From CAWEQO01 sp963811225 (GTDB taxonomy: Bacteria > Chloroflexota > Anaerolineae > Anaerolineales > Anaerolineaceae): a stretch of DNA of 64,000 nt. Shown in pieces: positions 25,937-34,280 of the stretch. Every line of letters starts with the position of its first letter. Position 1 is the stretch's first letter. Position numbers and translations under genes: made by a program. The notes beneath the pieces are model-generated. The model did no database searches and was not told where the DNA came from. It was given only the letters and a program-made list of their open reading frames with translations. The DNA lies in NCBI GenBank assembly GCA_963811225.1, contig CAWEQO010000001.1, positions 434,001 to 498,000 of the forward strand. The letters run 5' to 3'.

Positions 25937-25948
25937 ATTCCTATTATA
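25934..25948 (-). promoter_or_regulatory. TATAAT box six bases before ATG (leaderless)
   Basis: On the minus strand TATAAT (25948-25943) is followed by AGGAAT and ATG (25936). Transcription would begin at or next to the start codon. Confidence 0.55.
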
Positions 25949-26079
25949 CCGACTGGATGGTCTAGATTTTAGAGGAGCGGCAACGAAATTTGTGGGGCGT
26001 TAGCAGACAGCAGTGAAACCGCCGTCGACCAACACCCACAAATGTAGGGGCGACCATTGAGGGGTGAACAGTGGCAGGC

Positions 26080-26859
26080 TCAGTCCCTCTCGATGCCCTC
26101 ACGCAGCTGCGCCAACCAGGAAGGCCGCGCCGCCAGGATCGGCTCGGGCGTGCGCTGGCCGGAGAACAGCGCCGACAGTTCGAGCGGCGCGCCGGAAAGG
26201 TAGCCGTAAACGGCCCCCGATTGGCGCAGGATCGGCAGCAAGCCGGCGATATCCCAGATATACACCCGGCGGGTGAGCGCTCCGACGGCGATGCCGCGCG
26301 CCACGCACGCCAGGTGCAGGGCGGTCGAGCCGAACGCTTGCAGGCGCGGGTAAGAAATCCGGTAGAGCATGTGGGTGTTGGAGGGCACTGCCAGGAAGGC
26401 CAGCGGGCTGTTGAAAGCCAGGGCGGTCTCCGGCACAAGGCGCTGCCCGTTCCAGAAGGCCCCACTGGGGCTGCTCCAAAACATCTCCTGGGTGGCCGGC
26501 TGGTAGAAGAAACCGGCGTTCGGTTGTCCGTTTTCGAGCAAGCCGAGAGAGATGCCCCAGGTGGACAGACCCCGGATGTAAGACTTGGTCCCGTCGATGG
26601 GATCTAAGGCCCAGACCGCTTCGCTGGCGGAAGGGGCGTCTTCGGTCTTGCCGCTTTCCTCGGAGATGATTTGATGGCCGGGGAAATGCTCGCGCAGCCG
26701 CTCGATGATCAGCGATTCCATGCGATATTCGATGTCGGTGACCGGGGTATGGTCGGGCTTCCAGTGCATCTTGGCGGAAGCGAAGCCGTCCATGGCGATC
26801 TGCCCGGCTTCCACCAACCAGGACTTGACCTGTTCAATTTGTTCAGCGCTCAGGTTCAA
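26080..26859 (-). CDS. Inositol monophosphatase family protein
   Basis: A 259-residue Mg2+-dependent phosphatase of the IMPase/FBPase superfamily. The metal-site motifs are present: EESG, WALDPIDGTKSYIRG and YIWDIAGLLPIL. The DPIDGTKSY variant and the weaker C-terminal WDIAG are closest to the histidinol-phosphate or IMPase-like branch, but the substrate cannot be fixed. The TTG start at 26859 is supported by GGGAGG seven bases upstream. Confidence 0.9.
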   Translation of the reverse strand: MNLSAEQIEQVKSWLVEAGQIAMDGFASAKMHWKPDHTPVTDIEYRMESLIIERLREHFPGHQIISEESGKTEDAPSASEAVWALDPIDGTKSYIRGLSTWGISLGLLENGQPNAGFFYQPATQEMFWSSPSGAFWNGQRLVPETALAFNSPLAFLAVPSNTHMLYRISYPRLQAFGSTALHLACVARGIAVGALTRRVYIWDIAGLLPILRQSGAVYGYLSGAPLELSALFSGQRTPEPILAARPSWLAQLREGIERD

Positions 26860-26977
26860 AGAAGTTCCTCCCTTGCATGCAATTCGTACCTCCTGAGTTT
26901 ACCCGATTTTGACGGAAGGTGGGCGGGCGCGTCAATACAGAGGTATAATAGAAACTTAGTTCCATATCAGGAGACAA

Positions 26978-27448
26978 ATGATGCCCAGTGGAAAGGCGCA
27001 CAACGTATCCATCACCGCCCTGGCCGCGGCCCTGCCAATCGCAGCGCTGGCGGCGGGGCTACCGTTTGGCAGGGCCGCGGCGCTGTCGGCCGGCTGCCTG
27101 GCCGGGATGCTGATCTCACCCGACCTGGACGTGGACCATGGCAGCATCTCTCACCGCCTGGTGCGGCGCTCGCTGGGCTGCCTGCCGGGCGCACTGTGGA
27201 AGCTGTTCTGGCTGCCGTATGCCCGCCTGATCCCCCACCGGTCCTGGTTGTCGCACGGACCGCTGATCGGCACGCTGCTGCGGCTGATTTACCTGTTGGG
27301 GATACCGGCGATGCTGTGGTCCCTGCTGAGCCTGGTTATCCCGCTGCCGCCGCTAACCACGCCGGGCTGGTCCTGGCTGCCGTATATGCTGATGGGCTTG
27401 ATGGCGGCGGACGCCCTGCACGCGCTGATGGACAAGGTTTTCCACTAG
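26978..27448 (+). CDS. DUF2227-type putative metal-binding membrane protein
   Basis: A 156-residue membrane protein with about three hydrophobic helices. The motifs PSGKAHN near the start, LISPDLDVDHG and IPHRSWLSHGPLIG match the conserved His/Asp pattern of DUF2227 (putative metal-binding) proteins and of the wider YdjM-like hydrolase fold. There are two adjacent ATGs; the 26978 one is preceded by AGGAGAC. A TATAAT at about 26944 is its likely promoter. The function is unknown. Confidence 0.75.
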   Translation: MMPSGKAHNVSITALAAALPIAALAAGLPFGRAAALSAGCLAGMLISPDLDVDHGSISHRLVRRSLGCLPGALWKLFWLPYARLIPHRSWLSHGPLIGTLLRLIYLLGIPAMLWSLLSLVIPLPPLTTPGWSWLPYMLMGLMAADALHALMDKVFH

Positions 27449-27539
27449 CGTCCCGGGGGGAGTTCCTTCGCGGGACCGGGGCGGCATCGGGAGGAGGCCT
27501 GCGCCGCCCTGGTTCTGCTCAGGATGACCATACTTTCAG

Positions 27540-27555
27540 TATAATCATTCGTATG
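27540..27555 (+). promoter_or_regulatory. TATAAT box seven bases before ATG (leaderless)
   Basis: TATAAT (27540-27545), then seven bases, then ATG at 27553. No ribosome binding site fits. Confidence 0.5.
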
Positions 27556-28206
27556 GCGACGACCGAATTCCATATCCGCCCGTACCAGACTGCCGACCGG
27601 GAAGCGCTGCGGCACATTGCGGCCGACACGGCCTTTTTCGGCGAGCCGATCGAGGCGCTGATGGAGGACCGCAGCCTGTTCCTGGATTTCTTCTACCGCT
27701 ACTACACTGACCTCGAGCCGGAGCATGCCTGGATCGCTTGCGCCGGGGATGAGGCTGCCGGGTTCCTGACCGGCTGCACCGATACCCAACGCCAACAGCG
27801 GGAGCTGCGAAGCAGGATCCTGCCTGGGTTGTTCCTGGGGCTGGCGACCGGGCGTTACCGCCTGGGACCGCTGGGCCGGCAGTATGCTGCCGGGGCCATC
27901 AAAGCGGCGCTGCGCGGCGAGCACGTCGACCCAGACCTGGACGCCTATCCCGCGCACCTGCACATCAATGTTGCCAAGGCATGGCGCGGCTGCGGCCTGG
28001 GGCGCGGCCTGATGAGCGCCTATCTAAACCAGCTGCGCGAGCTGGGGCTGCCGGGCGTTCACCTGGGCACGACCGACCGGAATGTCACGGCCTGCAAAAT
28101 GTACGAGCGCTTCGGGTTCAGGCTGCTGGGTACGCAGAAATCAGACTTGTGGCGGTTTGTGACCGGCGAGCAGGTTGAAATGCGCAGCTACGGCATGCGG
28201 TTGTGA
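27553..28206 (+). CDS. GNAT family N-acetyltransferase
   Basis: This 217-residue acetyltransferase begins HIRPYQTADREALRHIAADT, the typical beta-1/alpha-1 of GNATs. The acetyl-CoA loop is WRGCGLGRGLMSAYLNQL (R/Q-x-x-G-x-G/A type). It ends GVHLGTTDRNVTACKMYERF, as in most family members. A 60-residue insert of about FRPLG type precedes the core. The start ATG lies seven bases after TATAAT. The substrate is unknown. Confidence 0.88.
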   Translation: MATTEFHIRPYQTADREALRHIAADTAFFGEPIEALMEDRSLFLDFFYRYYTDLEPEHAWIACAGDEAAGFLTGCTDTQRQQRELRSRILPGLFLGLATGRYRLGPLGRQYAAGAIKAALRGEHVDPDLDAYPAHLHINVAKAWRGCGLGRGLMSAYLNQLRELGLPGVHLGTTDRNVTACKMYERFGFRLLGTQKSDLWRFVTGEQVEMRSYGMRL

Positions 28207-28393
28207 TTTTATTAAAATGTGCGTATAATTACCCTGGATGCAGTGATTGTTACCCCTTGCGCTTGCGCTCATTCCCGCCTGGCCGGGGCGCATCTGCCCA
28301 ATTGATAATTTCCCTTCTTAATGTTGGTGATTGACGAATCGGGGAAAGTGCGACCAACGAATTCCATCCAATAACGGTGGAAGGAGTGAATCG
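28207..28393. other. Leader region of the large sensor kinase gene
   Basis: Contains a TATAAT (about 28224) and ends with GGAAGGAG before the kinase start. No gene was seen. Confidence 0.45.
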
Positions 28394-30454
28394 ATGGACC
28401 GTATTCGAGTAAACAGCTTGCAACTGGCAGTGGCTGCGTTCTTCGCAATGATTGCAGCCCTGATGCTGATCACACCCCACACCTTCCGGTTTCTAAGCAG
28501 TATCCCGGTCGAACGGCGCCTGTTCTTGTGGGGCATGCTGTTCCTTTCGGCTGCGCTGGGGCTGTGCGCAATCGTGATCGCCAGGCTGCCGCGCTGGATG
28601 GCCTCCTTGTTCAACCTGGCGGCCTCCGGACTGCTGATCACGCTGGCGGTCGAGTTCTTGCACAGCTCGCTGTGGATCAACTCGTTGGACTACGCCATGC
28701 TGGCGCTCGGGATGGCCGTGGCCGCCTACATCAACGCCCGGCAGCCGCGGCGGCACTCCAACATCAGCTCCGACCTGCTGGCGCTGATGGTCGGGGCCAG
28801 CTCGGTCCTCACCGGCACTGCCATGCTGGTCACCCCCCGGCTCCATGACTTTTCGGCCCCCCAGTTCTTCCTGCTGCCGGGGGTCTTTCTCCTGACGGGC
28901 TTGTTGCTGGCGGGCGTTCAGGTCTGGAAATTCTTCCAGACGCGCCCCAGCCGGCCGCTCGGCAGAGCGCTCACGCTGGCCGCCCCGCTCGTTTCGGCGG
29001 CGTTCTTCCTCGGGCTGCTGGCCCTATCGGTCATCCTCAACCGCAACTGGACCATGGTGGCTTATTACAGCATCTTCTGCGTGGCCCTGGCGTTTATGCC
29101 GTTGTTCAGCAGATCCATCGATCGCCTGATCTCATCCAGCTTGCGCACCCGTTTGGCGTTCGTGCTTTCGGCTGCCATGGCCGTGCCGCTCATCCTGACC
29201 GTCGCCCTGACCAGCGACCGTCAAGAGGACCTGGTGCGGGCTGAGGCGCTGGCCCGGCAGGAAAGCCAGGCCGTGGCGCTGGCGCATGGCATCTCTGACT
29301 ATGTCACCCTGAACCGCTCGGCGCTGATCGCCCTGGCCGGACAGCCCGGCTTGATGCGGGAAACCCCCGAACAGCAGCGCAAGCAGCTCGAGTCCTTCAT
29401 CCATGCCTTTCCGGACGTCGTCTATTTTTCCACCTATGATATCCAGGGAAAATTGATCGCCAGTTATAACAATGAGAGCGACGCGATCACGTACAACCCG
29501 CGGTCACAAACCGATGGGACCGTCTCGGACGACATCTTGCGCGACGGCTACATGCAGCGGCCGCTGTTCGGCTTCGGCGTGCCTACCCACGATGACAAAG
29601 GCAGCTACAGCGGCACGGCTTCGTTCGCCCTGTCTTCGCTGCGGGTATCCGACTTCCTCACGGATCAGGCCTCGGCGCTGGAGGGGGAAGTCTACCTGGT
29701 AGACCAGTACGGGAAGGTGATCTCGCATCCGAACGAGCTGCTGGCGGCCTCTTATGCCGATCTCTCTCAATCGCCGGTGGTGCGGGCCATGCTGAGCGAC
29801 CCCAACCCAACCGGCTCCCTGGCATATTTCAGCGGCAGCGGCCAGCAGCTGGGCGGCTATGCCCGGGTTCCAGGCCTGGATTGGGGCGTGGTGGTGGAGC
29901 GGCCGGCCTCCCTGGCGCTGATGGGCGTGTACACCGGGCGCGAGATGGCCTTCGTCCTGCTGATGATCGCGCTGGTGGTCACCTCGGTGTCCGGCTCCTT
30001 GCTGGCATCCTGGCTGACCAGGCCGCTGAGAGCGATGACAATGGCCATGAATACCCTGGCGAACGGGCAAAGCGGCCCACCTTTACCGAGAACCAGCTTT
30101 ATCGAGATCCAGCGCATGGGGATCGCCTTTGGCAGGATGCGCGCCGCGCTGAACTTGCAAACCCAAAAACGAGAGCAAACCCTGGTAGAGCTGCAGCAGG
30201 CGAAAGAAGGCCTGGAAGCCCGGGTGGCGGAGCGCACGTCGGCGTTACGGATGGTCAACCTGGAGCTGAAGGCCGAGCTGCAAAACCGGGATCGCCTGGA
30301 AAAAGCGCTGATCGAGAAGAATCAGCGCATCAGCGACATTTTAGACAGCATCAGCGACGGCTTCATCGCCCTGGACAACGATTTCCGGATCGTGTATACC
30401 AACCGGCAGGCCACGCCCGACGAATGTGCGGCGAGAAGACATTGTCGGCAGTGA
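28394..30454 (+). CDS. Multi-sensor histidine kinase, fragment 1 of 4 (membrane region, dCache, HAMP, start of PAS)
   Basis: The start ATG at 28394 has GGAAGGAG seven bases upstream. About eight hydrophobic helices (residues 1-240) are followed by a large extracytoplasmic dCache-like sensor domain (about 255-510), a membrane helix (MAFVLLMIALVVTSVSGSLL), a HAMP (ASWLTRPLRAMTMAMNTLA), a coiled coil (EARVAERTSALRMVNLELKA) and the first half of a PAS domain. The frame runs into a stop at 30454. Skipping one base between about 30410 and 30425 continues the PAS as NVRREDIVGSDVWKVFPE in the next fragment. Fragments 1-4 read together give one protein of about 1570 residues ending at 33106. This may be a sequencing artefact of one intact gene, or a true pseudogene. 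Confidence 0.85.
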   Translation: MDRIRVNSLQLAVAAFFAMIAALMLITPHTFRFLSSIPVERRLFLWGMLFLSAALGLCAIVIARLPRWMASLFNLAASGLLITLAVEFLHSSLWINSLDYAMLALGMAVAAYINARQPRRHSNISSDLLALMVGASSVLTGTAMLVTPRLHDFSAPQFFLLPGVFLLTGLLLAGVQVWKFFQTRPSRPLGRALTLAAPLVSAAFFLGLLALSVILNRNWTMVAYYSIFCVALAFMPLFSRSIDRLISSSLRTRLAFVLSAAMAVPLILTVALTSDRQEDLVRAEALARQESQAVALAHGISDYVTLNRSALIALAGQPGLMRETPEQQRKQLESFIHAFPDVVYFSTYDIQGKLIASYNNESDAITYNPRSQTDGTVSDDILRDGYMQRPLFGFGVPTHDDKGSYSGTASFALSSLRVSDFLTDQASALEGEVYLVDQYGKVISHPNELLAASYADLSQSPVVRAMLSDPNPTGSLAYFSGSGQQLGGYARVPGLDWGVVVERPASLALMGVYTGREMAFVLLMIALVVTSVSGSLLASWLTRPLRAMTMAMNTLANGQSGPPLPRTSFIEIQRMGIAFGRMRAALNLQTQKREQTLVELQQAKEGLEARVAERTSALRMVNLELKAELQNRDRLEKALIEKNQRISDILDSISDGFIALDNDFRIVYTNRQATPDECAARRHCRQ

Positions 30455-31898
30455 TGTTTGGAAAGTCTTCCCTGAGTTTCAGCCGGGCGTGACCGAAACC
30501 GGGTATCTGAAGATGGCGAAAAGCGACCTGCCGCCCGAGCTGGAAATCCATGACCCCATCCAAGACAACTGGTTCAACGTGCGCGTCTTTCCATCCGGAG
30601 AGGGCTTGTCGATCTACTGGATGGACGTGACCGAAAACAAGCGGGTCGAGATCGCGCGAGAACAGCACCAGGCGCACGTGAAGCAGCTGGTCGACATCTC
30701 GGAGAAGATCCTGGCGATCAACACGGTCGAGGGTTTGCTGCAAACCCTGGTGGATGCGGCCCGCAGCCTGCTGGGTACAGAACTGGCCGTCGCCGGATAC
30801 GGGTATTCTAAAAAGCAGTTCCGTCTGGGAGCGACCTCCAGCGAGACGCCCTTCTCGGATGCCTCTCCGATTCAAATCGGTCAGATCTTCCAATTGGGCG
30901 GCGAAAGCCCGCACGGCAATCTGATGGAGCAGAACCTGTCGCTGCGGCGCAGCCGGGAAGAGCTGCGCCGCAATCCCTTGTGGAGCGGCCCTCTCGACGG
31001 TCACCCAACGGTTGATAACCTGGCCGGGGCGCGCCTGGTCAACAGGGACGGAAAACCGGTCGGTGTGCTGTTCGTCAGCAACAAGAAAGGGGGCGACTTC
31101 ACCGACGAGGATGAGGCCGAACTGGTGCAGCTGGCTTCTCTGGCTTCCCTGCAGCTGCAGAACGTGGAAGCCCGCCAGGAAGCCGAGCGGCTTGCGGAAG
31201 AACTGGAAACCATTTTCAACGCGATGTCGGACGCCATTACGGTGTACGATCACACCGGAGAGCCGGTGCGCTGGAACCCGGCCGCAAACCGCCTGGCGAA
31301 CGGTCACAACGACGGCCAGCGGACGGCTCCGGCCAAGAGCCTGCGCATCCGCCGGTCGGGCAGCCACACCCAGGACACGACCCAAGACCTGGTCAGCAGT
31401 CGCGCCTTGCACGGTGAGGAGGTGCAAGGCGAGCGGCTGGTGCTGACCAACCATACCGGCAAAGACATCACCGTGCTGGCATCCGCCAGCCCGCTGCGCA
31501 ACGCCACCGGCCAACTGACCGGCGCGGTGACGATCTGGCACGACATCACCCAAATCGAAGCGGCAGAGGAAGCCTTGCGAAACAGCGAGCGGCGATTGCG
31601 GGCCGTGTTGGATTACCTGCCGGTGGGCGTGTGGCTGGCAGACAGCACGGGGAGCATCGTATACGCCAACCCGGCCGGGCGAAACATTTGGGCCGGGGGT
31701 GAGCACGTGGAGATGGATCAATTGGAGATCTACAAGGGCTGGTGGTTGGACAGCGGCATAGCAGATCGCCGCCGAAGATTGGACCGTCGCCCGAGCGATC
31801 CGCAATGGCGAAACCAGCCTGAACGAAATCATCGAGATCGAGTGCTTCGACAAAAGCCACAAGATCATCCGCAGCTCGGCAGTGCCCTTTTTCGATGA
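30426..31898 (+). CDS. Multi-sensor histidine kinase, fragment 2 of 4 (PAS end, GAF, PAS)
   Basis: The GTG at 30426 is only where the frame becomes usable, not a true start. The sequence completes PAS-1 (FPSGEGLSIYWMDVTENKR), then has a GAF domain (about residues 75-260: ISEKILAINTVEGLLQTLVD to KPVGVLFVSNKKGGDFTDED). A coiled linker and PAS-2 (LETIFNAMSDAITVYDHTGE, ending AVTIWHDITQIEAAEEAL) follow, then the start of PAS-3 (LDYLPVGVWLADSTGSIVYA). True coding ends near 31760; the remaining residues (RRRRLDRRPSDPQ) are out of frame. Skipping one base there restores IAAEDWTVARAIRNGETSLN in the next fragment. Confidence 0.78.
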   Translation: MRREDIVGSDVWKVFPEFQPGVTETGYLKMAKSDLPPELEIHDPIQDNWFNVRVFPSGEGLSIYWMDVTENKRVEIAREQHQAHVKQLVDISEKILAINTVEGLLQTLVDAARSLLGTELAVAGYGYSKKQFRLGATSSETPFSDASPIQIGQIFQLGGESPHGNLMEQNLSLRRSREELRRNPLWSGPLDGHPTVDNLAGARLVNRDGKPVGVLFVSNKKGGDFTDEDEAELVQLASLASLQLQNVEARQEAERLAEELETIFNAMSDAITVYDHTGEPVRWNPAANRLANGHNDGQRTAPAKSLRIRRSGSHTQDTTQDLVSSRALHGEEVQGERLVLTNHTGKDITVLASASPLRNATGQLTGAVTIWHDITQIEAAEEALRNSERRLRAVLDYLPVGVWLADSTGSIVYANPAGRNIWAGGEHVEMDQLEIYKGWWLDSGIADRRRRLDRRPSDPQWRNQPERNHRDRVLRQKPQDHPQLGSALFR

Positions 31899-32313
31899 CC
31901 GGCGCCGGCTGCTGGGGGTCGTGGTCCTGAATGAAGACATTACCGAGTACCAGCGCGCTTTGGAGGCGCTGCGGGCCAGCGAGGTGCGCCTGCGGCGGCT
32001 GGTCGAGTTGACCCTGATTGCGGTTAACTACAGCGAGACGGACGGCACAATCAGCGAAGCCAACGAGGCCTACCTGCGCATGCTGGGCTACGCCCGCAAA
32101 GACCTGCAAATGGGCCTGATCAACTGGCGCAGCGTGACGCCGCCCGAGTACCTCTCCCTGGACGAGAGGGCGATCGAAGAGGCCCGAGGACAGGGCTACT
32201 GCAGCCCGTACGAGAAGGAGTACGTTCGCAAAGACGGAAGCCGGGTGCCGGTGCTGGTTGGGTTTGCGCATGTGGAAGGCATGACGCGGCGACTACGTTT
32301 GCTTTATGGTTGA
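31762..32313 (+). CDS. Multi-sensor histidine kinase, fragment 3 of 4 (PAS-3 end, PAS-4)
   Basis: The frame is open from 31762 and carries IAAEDWTVARAIRNGETSLN, IIEIECFDKSHKIIRSSAVP and VVVLNEDITEYQRALEALR, which complete PAS-3. PAS-4 follows (LIAVNYSETDGTISEANEAY to EKEYVRKDGSRVPVLVGFAH). The frame stops at 32313. The next fragment takes over if one base is skipped between about 32280 and 32300. This fragment has no start signal of its own. Confidence 0.75.
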   Translation, partial: QIAAEDWTVARAIRNGETSLNEIIEIECFDKSHKIIRSSAVPFFDDRRRLLGVVVLNEDITEYQRALEALRASEVRLRRLVELTLIAVNYSETDGTISEANEAYLRMLGYARKDLQMGLINWRSVTPPEYLSLDERAIEEARGQGYCSPYEKEYVRKDGSRVPVLVGFAHVEGMTRRLRLLYG

Positions 32314-33106
32314 TCTGACCGAGCGCAAGCAGTCTGAGAAAGCCTTGCGCGAATATATGGCGCAGCTGGAGCGCAGCAACCAGGATCTGGAAGACTTTGC
32401 ATTCATCGCCTCGCATGACCTGCAAGAACCGCTGCGCAAGGTGAATGCATTCAGCACGCTGCTCCTGAAGAATTACGGGGACCTGCTGCAGCGGGAAGGC
32501 TGCGATTACATCAAGCGCATGCAAGACGCCGCCGTGCGTATGAAGTCGATGCTGGAAGACCTCCTGGAATATTCGCGCATCTCCACCCGCGCCCAGCCAT
32601 TCATCGATATGGACCTCAACCGGATTGTACGGGAAGTGCTGGCAGACCTGGAGGTAAGTGTCGAACAGAATCAGGCCAAAATCACGCTCGAACCGCTGCC
32701 GGTGATCCAGGGAGATGCGCCGCAGATGCGCCAGCTGTTCCAGAACCTGCTCAGCAATGCGCTCAAGTTCCACCGGCCCGGCATCGCCCCCCAAATTCGA
32801 GTGTATGCCCAAGAAGCGGTCCCTTTCAATCTCGATCCAAAGGGCCAGTCCCAGCCGATGGTCCAGCTTTGCGTGCAGGATAACGGCATCGGCTTCAACG
32901 AGCAGCACATCGAGCGCATTTTCCAGCCGTTCCAGAGGCTCAAAGGCCGCAGCGAGTACGAAGGCAGCGGCATCGGCCTGGCAATCTGCCGCAAGATCGC
33001 CGAGCGGCACGGCGGGTACATCACCGCCCGCAGCGAGCCGGAGCAAGGCTCCACGTTCATTGTCGGGCTGCCGCTAACCCGAACAACAGAAAGAGACGAA
33101 ACATGA
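32306..33106 (+). CDS. Multi-sensor histidine kinase, fragment 4 of 4 (HisKA and HATPase)
   Basis: The catalytic part. DLTERKQSEKALREYMAQLE leads to the HisKA box FAFIASHDLQEPLRKVNAF, with phospho-acceptor His in ASHD. The HATPase domain has N box NLLSNALKFHRPG, G1 DNGIGFNEQ, F box IFQPFQRLKG and G2 GSGIGLAICRKIAERHGG. The ASHDLQEPLRKV form is typical of phytochrome-like multi-sensor kinases. The stop overlaps the following gene by ATGA, so kinase and REC-kinase are coupled. The ATG at 32306 could give a soluble kinase core on its own, but no ribosome binding site is visible. Confidence 0.85.
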   Translation: MVDLTERKQSEKALREYMAQLERSNQDLEDFAFIASHDLQEPLRKVNAFSTLLLKNYGDLLQREGCDYIKRMQDAAVRMKSMLEDLLEYSRISTRAQPFIDMDLNRIVREVLADLEVSVEQNQAKITLEPLPVIQGDAPQMRQLFQNLLSNALKFHRPGIAPQIRVYAQEAVPFNLDPKGQSQPMVQLCVQDNGIGFNEQHIERIFQPFQRLKGRSEYEGSGIGLAICRKIAERHGGYITARSEPEQGSTFIVGLPLTRTTERDET

Positions 33107-34227
33107 TAGACGTCGAACAGCGGTCCTGGAAGATTTTGCTGGTTGAAGACGATGAAGACGATTTCATCCTGGCGCGGGCCTGGCTCTCGATCTCCAAGGG
33201 CAGCCAATTCAACCTGGAATGGGCCCAAAGCTACGATAACGCCCTGGAAATCCTGTCCAACAACCACGGCATCGACGCGGCCCTGATCGACTACGACCTG
33301 GGGGCGCACAACGGGGTGGAGCTGGTGCGCAAGATGACGAGCTTGGGCTACAGTATCCCGGCCATCCTGCTGACCGGCCGAGGCAGCTACGATGTCGACA
33401 TGGAGGCGATGAAGGCCGGAGCCGACGACTACATCGCCAAGAGCGAGGTGACACCGCTGCTGCTGGAGCGCACCATCCGCTATGCCATCGAGCGCAAGCA
33501 GATCGAAGAGGCCCTGCGGAGCAGCAACGAGGAACTGGAGCGGCGGGTGGCGCAGCGCACCGCAGAGCTGTACGAAGTGCGCCAGCGCCAGATGGAACGG
33601 GTAGAAGCCGAGCGCCTGGAGCTGGCCCAAGAGATCCACGACGGGCCAATGCAGGAGCTGTATGCAATGGTGTTCCAACTGCAAGAGATGCTGGATGACA
33701 ACAATGAACTCGGCAGCCGGGACACCGTCAAAAACGCACTGGCAAACTTAGAGAAGGTGATCGGTGAGCTGCGCCTGACCGCCTACAACTTGCGGCCCCC
33801 GGCGCTGGCCTCCTTTGGGCTGCAAAAGGCGATCCAATCGCACGTCGGGCAGTTCCGCCAATCGCACCCGACGCTGGATATACAACTCGACCTGCAGCCC
33901 GACCGGCAAACCCTGTCGGAAGACCTGCGGCTGGCCCTGTTCCGCAATTACCAGATGGCGATGACGAACATCGCCCGGCACGCCTTTGCCAGCAAGGTGA
34001 TCATCCGCTTTCACTTCAATGAGGAGAAGGTTGTGCTGGAGATCCAGGACAACGGTAAGGGCTTCGACGACAGCCAATCGTGGCTCGATCTGGCACGCGA
34101 AGGCCACCTGGGCCTGGTGGGGGCTTCCGAGCGGGCCGAGGCGGCCGGCGGACGGCTGGAGGTCCATTCCACCTCAGGCATGGGCACGCTGGTGCGGACG
34201 GTGCTGCCCAGAAAGCCGGAAGCATAA
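33103..34227 (+). CDS. Response regulator fused to a HisKA_3-type histidine kinase
   Basis: A 374-residue cytoplasmic protein. An N-terminal receiver (residues about 10-130: ILLVEDDEDDFILARAWLSI; acceptor Asp in ALIDYDLGAHNG; Thr in ILLTGRGSY; Lys in YIAKSE) is joined by a coiled coil (EELERRVAQRTAEL) to a HisKA_3 dimer (LELAQEIHDGPMQELYAMVF, acceptor His in EIHDGP). The HATPase_c domain ends DNGKGFDDS and GHLGLVGASERAEAAGG. It starts within the kinase stop (ATGA). The layout suggests a phosphorelay: the upstream kinase phosphorylates this REC, which controls its own kinase, which then signals to an unseen output regulator. That path is inferred. Confidence 0.9.
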   Translation: MIDVEQRSWKILLVEDDEDDFILARAWLSISKGSQFNLEWAQSYDNALEILSNNHGIDAALIDYDLGAHNGVELVRKMTSLGYSIPAILLTGRGSYDVDMEAMKAGADDYIAKSEVTPLLLERTIRYAIERKQIEEALRSSNEELERRVAQRTAELYEVRQRQMERVEAERLELAQEIHDGPMQELYAMVFQLQEMLDDNNELGSRDTVKNALANLEKVIGELRLTAYNLRPPALASFGLQKAIQSHVGQFRQSHPTLDIQLDLQPDRQTLSEDLRLALFRNYQMAMTNIARHAFASKVIIRFHFNEEKVVLEIQDNGKGFDDSQSWLDLAREGHLGLVGASERAEAAGGRLEVHSTSGMGTLVRTVLPRKPEA

Positions 34228-34230
34228 AAA

Positions 34231-34260
34231 AAGGGCGGGCAGCTTGCGCTGCCCGCCCTT
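34231..34260. terminator. Terminator between convergent genes
   Basis: Perfect 13-base arms (34231-34243, 34248-34260) with an A run before them. It serves both the REC-kinase and the HtrA-like gene. Confidence 0.75.
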
Positions 34261-34280
34261 GCTTCTGCAACTCAACTCAC

